A stretch of 5,124 nucleotides of DNA from CAZWUZ01 sp964637655 [NCBI: uncultured bacterium] (lineage in GTDB: Bacteria; DAOPZR01). The first letter of the stretch is position 1, and the number at the start of each line of letters is the position of its first letter. The notes under the pieces were generated by a model. The model had not been told where the DNA came from, did no database searches, and worked only from the letters and a program-made list of their open reading frames with translations. The position numbers and the translations under genes were made by a program. The DNA lies in contig CAZWUZ010000273.1 of the NCBI GenBank assembly GCA_964637655.1, forward strand, positions 1 to 5,124, written 5' to 3'. This document shows, piece after piece, positions 1 through 5,050 of the stretch.

Positions 1-7
1 GTGTTTG

Positions 8-32
8 CCTTCCCCCTCTGCGAGGGGGAAGG
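8..32. repeat. Perfect 11-bp hairpin, REP-like or upstream terminator stem
   Basis: CCTTCCCCCTC (8-18) pairs perfectly with GAGGGGGAAGG (22-32) across a 3-base loop, TGC. No T-run follows on either strand (TTGG on the + side), so it is not a textbook intrinsic terminator. Its C/G-rich arms, followed by GGATGAGGGTG, resemble the dispersed palindromic intergenic repeats common in proteobacterial genomes. It lies just upstream of the operon promoter and may separate it from a gene left of the window. Confidence 0.6.
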
Positions 33-60
33 TTGGATGAGGGTGAATAGTTGCGATTGT

Positions 61-89
61 TTGACAATAACGGGCAACCTCGCTATCAT
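61..89 (+). promoter_or_regulatory. Sigma-70 promoter of the NHLP peptide/sortase operon
   Basis: A perfect -35 box TTGACA (61-66) is followed after exactly 17 bases by TATCAT (84-89), a 5/6 match to the -10 consensus. Transcription would start near 96, giving a leader of about 50 nt before the peptide gene. No operator or riboswitch-like structure is evident in that short leader. The promoter looks strong and housekeeping-type. Confidence 0.75.
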
Positions 90-134
90 GCAGAGGCGGT
101 GGTGGACTGGAAGGCAGTAAGTTCACCCTGGCGC

Positions 135-139
135 GGAGG
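135..139 (+). promoter_or_regulatory. Shine-Dalgarno site that decides the peptide start
   Basis: GGAGG at 135-139 lies 6 bases before the ATG at 146. This selects ATG 146 over the in-frame TTG at 140, which abuts the ribosome-binding site directly and could not be used with it. Confidence 0.8.
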
Positions 140-145
140 TTGCCC

Positions 146-523
146 ATGGCAACATGGACTGATCAGGAATGTGAAGAGGCAATCAGTCGGCTGGTAGAGC
201 GGGCAACCAAGGATGGGGAATTCCGTCAGTTGGCGCTCGCGCAATCGCATGAAGCACTGCGCGTCGTCACCGGCAGGGACGTGCCGTCCGACCTGCAAGT
301 GACGGTTGTGGAAATGGGAGATTCCCGTAAATCGCCGTCGGGCATAACGGTGTTGCTGCCGCCGTTCAACGCGGCAGGTCTTTCCCAAGCCGAACTCGCT
401 CACGTTGCCGCCGGTCATGCGGGTGGGATCTATGCCACACCCGACCCGCTGTTCATGGTCTTGGGGCTGGCCAGCCTCGCCTGCGCGGCGCTGTTCCGGG
501 TCGTTGCCATGCTGCTGCACTGA
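146..523 (+). CDS. NHLP-type (nitrile hydratase leader) RiPP precursor peptide
   Basis: The product is 125 aa. Residues 10-60 match the nitrile-hydratase-alpha-like leader pattern: an amphipathic helix EEAISRLVERA, then KDGEFRQLALAQSHEAL, then TGRDVPSDLQVTVVE. Next come the family's VLLPP motif (69-73), the helix LSQAELAHVAAG and a HAGG processing site (91-94). In NHLP precursors the leader recruits modifying enzymes and is removed after a GG-type site during export. The predicted core is residues 95-125, which begin IYATPDP and continue as one hydrophobic helix with a single Cys (C113), one Arg (R118) and a terminal His. That is longer and more membrane-like than typical Cys/Ser/Thr-rich cores. 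It is first in the operon, with a strong promoter and RBS. No NHLM-type exporter is visible here. The leader assignment is firm; the nature of the mature product is unknown. Confidence 0.8.
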   Translation: MATWTDQECEEAISRLVERATKDGEFRQLALAQSHEALRVVTGRDVPSDLQVTVVEMGDSRKSPSGITVLLPPFNAAGLSQAELAHVAAGHAGGIYATPDPLFMVLGLASLACAALFRVVAMLLH

Positions 524-592
524 CAATGCCTTGTCGCAGACGAGCATGAACCTGTTGCCCTGGTTGCCTCCATTGCCTATCCGGCCGGTTGC

Positions 593-1180
593 GTGAAGAG
601 CATCTGCCTGCAGCTTCTGTTCTGCCTGCAGCTTATTTTTTTTATTCTCGCGCTGGTGTTCATTCGCCGTCCGCTCTGGCACCGGCTCAAACTATGGTGT
701 TACCGCCTGACCGCGGCAAACACCTGGGCGGCAGTCAAAGCCGGCCCGCCGGCGGAAATACGGTCCGGGAAGCCGGTTGCCTGGCTGAGGGTTCCCGGCA
801 CCGGCATCAGTCATCTGGTGGTTCACGACGCCACAGACGATAATATCATTCTGCATCCGGCCGTGACGGCGCAATTTTCCCCGCTCAGCGGACCCGGCCT
901 CAGGCAAATATGTGCGCACCGTGACATCCATTTCCGCGGATTGCGGAAACTGCGGCCCGGGGCCGAGGTGCTGGTCGAACACCCGGACTCCCGCCTGGAC
1001 TGCTACCGGGTCACCCATATCGACATCATCAACCGGAGCACGCTCAATACGCTCATGACGATGCATCGCGATGAGGACTGGCTCGTTCTCGCCACCTGCT
1101 ACCCGTTCTACTACATAGGCCCGGCGCCGCAGAGGTTCCTCGTCTGGTGCCGGCCGGCGGCGGTGAGCGGACGTGCCTGA
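593..1180 (+). CDS. Class D-type sortase (membrane-anchored transpeptidase)
   Basis: The product is 195 aa. An N-terminal transmembrane helix (about 4-24) is followed by RR and then a sortase fold. The catalytic residues are visible: His109 in CAHRD, Cys169 in LVLATCYPF and Arg181 in the block YIGPAPQRFLV. That last block is typical of class D sortases. The HF..LR.L.PG segment after the His also fits the family. Sortases cleave a sorting motif near a substrate's C-terminus and join it to an amino group at the outer face of the membrane. No classic LPXTG protein lies in this window; the adjacent peptide with a C-terminal hydrophobic helix is a possible substrate (inference). GTG 593 is the only ATG/GTG/TTG start giving the full membrane helix. 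It has no clear Shine-Dalgarno site, and the frame is open back to the peptide's own stop codon. The 3' end overlaps the next gene by 8 bp. Confidence 0.85.
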   Translation: MKSICLQLLFCLQLIFFILALVFIRRPLWHRLKLWCYRLTAANTWAAVKAGPPAEIRSGKPVAWLRVPGTGISHLVVHDATDDNIILHPAVTAQFSPLSGPGLRQICAHRDIHFRGLRKLRPGAEVLVEHPDSRLDCYRVTHIDIINRSTLNTLMTMHRDEDWLVLATCYPFYYIGPAPQRFLVWCRPAAVSGRA

Positions 1181-3260
1181 CCGCGCCCGCGGCTGTAGCG
1201 ACCAGCAGCACGATTACCGGCAGGTCATGCGTGAACTGGCTGAAGAGCACCGGGAGGCGATAATCGCCGGCGCACAGGCGACCGGCGCGCTGGGTATTCC
1301 ACCGGCGCTGCTCGCCGCGGTCATCTGTCTCGAACTGCTGCGCCATTCACGTCGCCTGCGCCGGCTTGAACTGGCGGTGGAGCGCCGGCGTCTTGCCGGC
1401 GGCGCAACCGGCGGCCTGGCTACCGCCGGCTACCGCCTGCTGGCCATGTACCGGCGGGTGCCGTTTTTCGAACCATCGCTCGGCGTTGGTCAGCTCAAAC
1501 TGAGCACAGCGGCCATGCTGCTCGGACACCTTGACTGGCGCGAGCCGGCACCCGAGTGCTGGCGCGAACACCGCCGCGCGGCCTGGCAGGCCTATGAGGC
1601 GCTGGCGGCATCAACCAGGCGCGATATTGTCGCGATACTCGGCGAACCGCGGCGAAATATTGCCCTGGCCGCGCAATTGCTCGCGCGCCTTAAGAACCGG
1701 CAGCACCGTTTTCCCGGTCTCCGCGCCATGGCGCTGGCAAGCGATGAGCGGGCGGTAAAAATCCTCGTCACGGAATACAATGCCGGGCCGCTCGCCTGTG
1801 CGTGCGACAAGGTTGTCTGCTCATTCATCAGTAACACGGCCTGGCGGCTGATGACCGACCGGGTCATCAGCTGGTCTTTCGGTTCCGGCCATGGGAGCCA
1901 ACCGACTGCCGGACTGCCGGACGATTGGCTTCCCGGCGGCATGATTACCCGCCCGCAACTCGATTTTGTGCTGCAACATCTGCGACAGGTGCTTGCCACC
2001 GGCGTGCCCGGGGACGTGGTCGAAATGGGTTGCCACGCCGGAACCACGACGGCACTACTCCGCCGCCAGCTTGATAACTGCGCCCCGGAACGTGCATTGC
2101 ATGCTTACGATTCTTTCGCCGGACTACCGGCACCGCACGCTGAGGACGCGGCCGGTCCGGGCCAACCGGTGGTACGCGAAGGAAACTGTCGTGCCACCCC
2201 GGAACAATGGCGCGAAACCATCCGTGCCGCCGGGGTGCGCGAACCTGAACTCCACATTGGGGATTTCGGCGCGCTGCCCGAATCCGCCTATCCCGCAACG
2301 GTCGCGTTCGCCTTCTTTGACGGCGACTTGCACCGTTCGCTGCTTGACAGTTTCCGCCGCATCTATCCGCGGCTTGCGCCCGGCGGCATCATCTGTGTCC
2401 ATGACTACGACTGGGGTCCACTACCCGGCGTCCGGCGCGCCTGCGAGGATTTTCTCGCCGACAAACCGGAAACGGTGACGGAGGTTTTTGCCACCGTGGC
2501 GGTGATCAGGAAACTGCGTCCGGCGACCGCGTACCGGATTTTCACCCCGGACGGTTTTTGTGACCTGGTGAACCGGATTGACCTGCCGCACACCCGCCGC
2601 CCCGACGTTTTACCGCCGATTACGGGATATCCCGCCGCGGACGAGCACCTGCGGCGGCTCGCCGCGGCACGCGGCTATGTGCCGCGCCCGCTCGCTGTCA
2701 CGGGTGAGCTTGTCACCAACGGCCATCAGCGCCTGCAGCGCGAAGCAATGGTATCGTGGTACCGGTTGCATGCCGCCGCCGGGCATGCGGGCATCCGGCT
2801 TGGCCTGCTGTCCGCCTACCGTTCGCCGGCGCAGCAGCAGGCAATATTTGCGCATGTACTGCGGCGACGGCTGGGAAATGATGCCGCCGGAGCGTTGCCG
2901 GCCGAACGCATTGCCGCGGGCGAACTTGACGGGGTGCTGGCGCAGGTGTTCGCCACCTGTGCACCGCCGGGTTATTCCTTGCACCACACTGGATACGCCT
3001 GCGACTTTATTGATATGAGCGGCGGGGAATCGGCAATGGCATTCGCCGGAACGCCCAGTTGTGCCTGGCTGGCGCAGGACAATCATCTGGCGGCCAGGCG
3101 GTTCGGTTTTATTCCCAGTTATCCCGAAGGAACGCAACAGGGCCCTGACCCCGAAGCGTGGGAATACCTGTGGGTCGGCGAGGATCTGTTGTTGACCGGC
3201 ACAACCGTCTGCGGGAAATGCCGTCGTTGCGCCAGCGCATGTCGGCTGACCATGCGATAA
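1173..3260 (+). CDS. Three-domain fusion: transglycosylase-like, TylF-type methyltransferase, VanY/LdcB-like carboxypeptidase
   Basis: The product is 695 aa. Domain 1 (about 20-215) resembles a lytic transglycosylase/lysozyme fold: GIPPALLAAVICLEL with candidate catalytic Glu54, SLGVGQLKLSTA (102-113), RNIALAAQLL, and the closing EYNAGP (201-206). Domain 2 (about 250-447) is a TylF/MycF-like O-methyltransferase: VVEMGCHAG (282-290) for SAM, AYDSFAGLP (311-319), and likely metal-binding acids in FFDGDLH (381-387) and VHDYDW (409-414). Domain 3 (about 485-672) is a VanY/LdcB peptidase: SAYRS (547-551) and SxHxxGxAxD at 602-611 (Ser602, His604, Asp611). The usual EPWH is EAWE (661-664), replacing the third zinc-ligand His with Glu. 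The tail (680-690) carries CxxCxxCxxxC. No signal peptide is visible, which is odd because domains 1 and 3 normally act on peptidoglycan while domain 2 needs cytosolic SAM. GTG 1173 overlaps the sortase end; ATG 1227 (residue 19) is an alternative start. The true substrate is unknown. Confidence 0.8.
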   Translation: MPDRARGCSDQQHDYRQVMRELAEEHREAIIAGAQATGALGIPPALLAAVICLELLRHSRRLRRLELAVERRRLAGGATGGLATAGYRLLAMYRRVPFFEPSLGVGQLKLSTAAMLLGHLDWREPAPECWREHRRAAWQAYEALAASTRRDIVAILGEPRRNIALAAQLLARLKNRQHRFPGLRAMALASDERAVKILVTEYNAGPLACACDKVVCSFISNTAWRLMTDRVISWSFGSGHGSQPTAGLPDDWLPGGMITRPQLDFVLQHLRQVLATGVPGDVVEMGCHAGTTTALLRRQLDNCAPERALHAYDSFAGLPAPHAEDAAGPGQPVVREGNCRATPEQWRETIRAAGVREPELHIGDFGALPESAYPATVAFAFFDGDLHRSLLDSFRRIYPRLAPGGIICVHDYDWGPLPGVRRACEDFLADKPETVTEVFATVAVIRKLRPATAYRIFTPDGFCDLVNRIDLPHTRRPDVLPPITGYPAADEHLRRLAAARGYVPRPLAVTGELVTNGHQRLQREAMVSWYRLHAAAGHAGIRLGLLSAYRSPAQQQAIFAHVLRRRLGNDAAGALPAERIAAGELDGVLAQVFATCAPPGYSLHHTGYACDFIDMSGGESAMAFAGTPSCAWLAQDNHLAARRFGFIPSYPEGTQQGPDPEAWEYLWVGEDLLLTGTTVCGKCRRCASACRLTMR

Positions 3261-3264
3261 CGCA

Positions 3265-3393
3265 ATGGCACCACAAACAATAGCTGAAGAAAAGCAGATC
3301 CTGCTGCGCGGCATTCGCAAGGGCGTGCGTGACGCCCGGCGCGAATGCAAGCGCGCCGGACACAGCTTCCCCGTTTGCGCACAAACAGGTTGA
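3265..3393 (+). pseudogene. 3'-truncated small charged protein, N-terminal part only
   Basis: ATG 3265 lies 4 bases after the stop of the fusion gene, so translation is probably coupled. The 42-aa product is highly basic and helical (EEKQILLRGIRKGVRDARREC), followed by KRAGHSFPV. From memory, this resembles a family of small conserved proteins reading roughly A.REHKRAG..V.VWRDGKVV. Here the expected W-x-DGK continuation is absent and the frame ends in CAQTG-stop. The match stops at about 3375, exactly where an opposing truncated gene begins, so the 3' half was probably lost in a deletion. It could instead be a genuine short peptide of the operon. Family function is unknown to me. Confidence 0.45.
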
Positions 3394-3502
3394 CCATCCC
3401 CAGCGAGATTTTTGTCTCGCTGGCCAGCGAGCGCTGCGCGGCGGACGGATTGCGCCCCGGCACCTCAATAAGTTCGATTTCCTTTTCCGACCGCGCTGTC
3501 AT
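3374..3502 (-). pseudogene. Winged-helix transcriptional regulator remnant (helix-turn-helix only)
   Basis: From ATG 3502 the first 43 codons read as the start of a MarR-like winged-helix regulator: EKEIELIEV, then NPSAAQRSLASETKISLGMVNLF (residues 18-40), ending VRK. The pattern NP..QR.LA...ISLG.VN is characteristic of the recognition helix in small regulators often found with polysaccharide and glycosyltransferase loci. Downstream, where the wing (K-G-x-I/V-K) should follow, no frame continues the family; the open frame runs on to 3119 with Cys/Arg-rich sequence that looks spurious. The gene therefore keeps its DNA-recognition segment but has lost its wing and C-terminus. No good ribosome-binding site precedes ATG 3502; a TTG at 3514 is in frame upstream. 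Probably nonfunctional. Assigned by pattern recognition only. Confidence 0.5.
3400..3431. repeat. Nested palindromes, CCAGCGAG repeated as a three-arm structure
   Basis: CCAGCGAGA (3400-3408) pairs perfectly with TCTCGCTGG (3415-3423) around the loop TTTTTG. TCTCGCTGG in turn abuts CCAGCGAG (3424-3431), forming a second perfect 16-bp palindrome (3416-3431). The arms could switch between two hairpins. It begins 7 bases after the stop of the truncated + strand ORF and so could act as a weak transcription end, though no T-run follows. It lies inside the regulator remnant, where two of the arms encode SLAS and ISLG, so coincidence of coding is possible. Confidence 0.5.
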
Positions 3503-3530
3503 CAGGCACTGCAATTACATGCGACCATTC

Positions 3531-3560
3531 ATTATTGAACGAATGAACGGCAGGGAGCAA
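3531..3560 (-). promoter_or_regulatory. Weak candidate promoter of the regulator remnant
   Basis: On the - strand AATAAT (3536-3531) matches 5/6 of the -10 consensus and lies 18 bases from TTGCTC (3560-3555), a poor -35. The interval also contains the inverted pair CATTC/GAATG (3526-3530 and 3541-3545 on the + strand), which could be an operator for autoregulation. Both are suggestive only. Confidence 0.25.
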
Positions 3561-3597
3561 CGGCAGCATGGGGAACGGTGCGGGGCAGGACAGGATT

Positions 3598-4113
3598 CTA
3601 CCAGCTGACCGTCACCGCCTGACTGGCACTCACTGTCTGCCCGTCAATCACCGCGCTCACGGTCACCGTGCCGCTACCGGTCGCCCCGCGTTCCTGGCAG
3701 CCGCCCCATGCTACCGTGCCGTCGGCACCCGTCGCGGCGGTGGCGCTGCCCGACGGGCCGCCCTGCGACTCGCCGCCGAGATAACAGTGCCCGACCAGTG
3801 ACAGTTGCAGTGTCACCGGCACGCCGGCCGCAGGCGCACCGTCGGCACCGGTGACGGTGGCGCTGACAGTGTAGTTGTTCATCATCGTCCATGAACTGTT
3901 GCACGAAAGCGTGATGGTGCCGGTGCCCGGGGCGCCGTAGAGCAGCGCACTGAGCGCCGCCCGCCCGTTGTCAGCCTGCTGCTCACCCGCCGCGTTGCTG
4001 AACATAGCGCGCAGATTGTCACCCAGCAGCAGGAACACGGCCACCACCACCAGGGCGACCAGCCCGATGATCAGACCGTACTCGACCATGCCCTGTCCGC
4101 GTGCGTACCGCAT
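3598..4113 (-). CDS. Flp-type (Tad) pilin with a C-terminal Ig-like domain
   Basis: The product is 171 aa from ATG 4113. That start is preferred over GTG 4119 because GGAG lies 7 bases before the ATG. The N-terminus MRYARG|QGMVEYGLIIG is a type IVb prepilin: cleavage after Gly6 puts Glu11 at the required +5, followed by Tyr and a hydrophobic assembly helix (about 13-31). GDNLRAMFSNAAG closes the Flp module by about residue 45. Typical Flp pilins end near 55-70 aa. This one continues through a linker (about 45-65) into a Thr/Ser/Gly/Val-rich beta domain with TVSATVTGADGAPAAGVPVT and a closing GTVTVSAVIDGQTVSA, a pattern like bacterial Ig-like (Big_1/invasin-type) domains. It has three Cys. The product should be exported and processed by a TadV-like peptidase, and could form a decorated pilus or pseudopilin adhesin. 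No other Tad genes are present. A glycosyltransferase remnant ends 67 bases upstream. Confidence 0.8.
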   Translation of the reverse strand: MRYARGQGMVEYGLIIGLVALVVVAVFLLLGDNLRAMFSNAAGEQQADNGRAALSALLYGAPGTGTITLSCNSSWTMMNNYTVSATVTGADGAPAAGVPVTLQLSLVGHCYLGGESQGGPSGSATAATGADGTVAWGGCQERGATGSGTVTVSAVIDGQTVSASQAVTVSW

Positions 4114-4180
4114 GTTCACGCTCCGCCGTTCCGTCTCCTTCCCATCCTACCACACTGCACGGTGAATGCAAGGTACGTTT

Positions 4181-4489
4181 TCATACAGCCGTCAGCAGGG
4201 CCCGCAGCCGGCCGGTATTCCCCGTCAGCGAAAACTGCTGCCGCACCGTTTCCCGTCCGCCGGCGGGCTGGCGTGCCGCCAGCCCGTCTTCCTCCGCCAG
4301 CCGGCACAACGCCCGGGCCAGCGCGGGCGCGGCGTTTTCGGGCACCAGCAGGCCGTTTTCCCCGTCGCCCACCGCCTCGCGGATGCTGCGCACGTCGCTC
4401 ACCACCAGCCGCCCGACCGCCACGACCGTGTTCCCCGGCGTGCGCGTGAACCCGTCCGGTTCCTCGATGAGTCCATGGGACATTCCATC
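4181..4489 (-). pseudogene. C-terminal fragment of a GT4-like glycosyltransferase
   Basis: About 102 codons end at a TGA at 4183-4181. SDVRSIREAVGDGENGLLVP followed by APALARALCRLAEEDGLAARQ, then GRETVRQQFSL, is the classic end of a GT-B family 4 glycosyltransferase: the sugar-nucleotide-binding E-x7-E-like region and the closing helix that crosses back to the N-terminal domain. The fragment starts near DGMSHGLIE, which fits the family's E/DGM(S/P)..L.E stretch. About 14 residues (EPDGFTRTPGNTVV) separate it from AVGRLVVSDV, more than in the usual EAMA.G.PVV arrangement, so a small internal insertion or rearrangement is likely. The N-terminal 250 or so residues are missing; upstream in place of them lies transposase sequence. 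No start codon or RBS belongs to it, so it is presumably dead. It may be a relic of a polysaccharide or pilin-glycosylation locus. Confidence 0.65.
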
Positions 4490-4520
4490 CCGCCGCCGCG
4501 CCCTTTTCCTGCTGCTGACC

Positions 4521-4859
4521 ACCAGCATACAGGGCGCGCGCGGCAGGGGTGAGGTGGGGCGCAAGGGTCGCGAAGATATGCCAGGCGCGCTTTTCATTGG
4601 CCTCGGCAAGTGTGCTGCGACCGATGCGTCCGCGGATTCCCCGATGATAAAGTTTATCGGGTTGCGCACTCAGGCACGATTCGATGTCCCGTAAACTCTC
4701 GCGAAAAGTAAGCTGCGCAAAAGCCATGCACAGAAATTGAGCAAGGCAGGAGAAATTTCTGACGCGATAGTCGCCGCGGTACTGGCGAACGATATCCTGG
4801 AAATGACGCTACGGGAGAAAATCCATCACCTGGGCGAAAACAGTACCTCCGGTATTCAT
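4521..4859 (-). pseudogene. IS4-family transposase, N-terminal remnant with in-frame stop
   Basis: Translating from ATG 4859 (preceded 6 bases upstream by GAGGAG, 4866-4871) gives MNTGGTVFAQVMDFLP, then a TAG stop (4811-4809). The same frame then continues as HFQDIVRQYRGDYRVRNFSC, LAQFLCMAFAQLTFRESLRD and IESCLSAQPDKLYHRGIRG, through RSTLAEANEKRAWHIFATLA to ARALYAG. This is the well-known N-terminal DUF4372-type region of IS4-family transposases (FAQLT.RESLRDIE, KLYH.GIRG, TLA.AN). The TAG stands at codon 17, where a Trp or Arg is usual; TGG to TAG would explain it. Homology stops at about 4524, before the catalytic DDE domain, so only about 113 of roughly 380 codons remain. The element cannot transpose. 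The IS terminus upstream was not identified; 4860-4980 is probably its noncoding end. Confidence 0.85.
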
Positions 4860-5022
4860 CAGTCGCTCCTCGTCCGAAAGACGACCAAAGTGTACACCGG
4901 ACCGGATTGCAAATCGAAACACGACCATTATCGTAAGAGCAGACGGTTTTGTATGAGGATACGCCGATAGTGGAATTGCTCAACCGGACAGCAGCAAGTC
5001 AATATGAAGCGGAAACTGCCAA
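4860..5022. other. Noncoding stretch upstream of the IS remnant
   Basis: No convincing coding frame exists on either strand; the open frames here are antisense to the transposase remnant. The part nearest 4860 contains the transposase RBS and a GTGTACAC palindrome (4890-4897) and is likely the 5' noncoding end of the insertion sequence. The terminal inverted repeat cannot be placed because the opposite end is deleted. Confidence 0.4.
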
Positions 5023-5050
5023 TGGTCAAACAACCCCATTGTGGTATACT
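5023..5050 (+). promoter_or_regulatory. Candidate extended -10 promoter reading out of the window
   Basis: TGGTATACT (5042-5050) contains an extended -10 (TG-n-TATACT, 5/6 to consensus). TGGTCA (5023-5028), a 4/6 match to the -35, lies 16 bases upstream. The roughly 65 nt downstream hold no start codon with an RBS, but include a short stem CTCG/CGAG near the window end. This suggests a leader for a gene beyond 5124. Confidence 0.4.

Noticed and set aside
86-682. 198-codon open frame on the - strand opposite the peptide and sortase start
   Set aside because: It is antisense to the NHLP leader, whose motifs, promoter and RBS are clear; its Arg/Gln/His-rich composition matches no family I recognise.
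2610-3350. 246-codon open frame on the - strand opposite the VanY-like domain
   Set aside because: It lies antisense to motif-bearing coding sequence, is rich in Arg/Gly/Pro/Cys, and shows no domain pattern; long antisense frames are expected at this GC content.
4101-4694. 197-codon + strand open frame over the glycosyltransferase and transposase remnants
   Set aside because: It crosses two unrelated remnants on the other strand without a break, so it cannot be an ancestral gene, and its Ser/Pro/Arg-rich product has no recognisable motifs.
4737-4970. 77-codon + strand open frame starting MSKAGEISDAIVAAV
   Set aside because: It looks protein-like at first, but it is antisense to the clear transposase remnant and has no convincing RBS.
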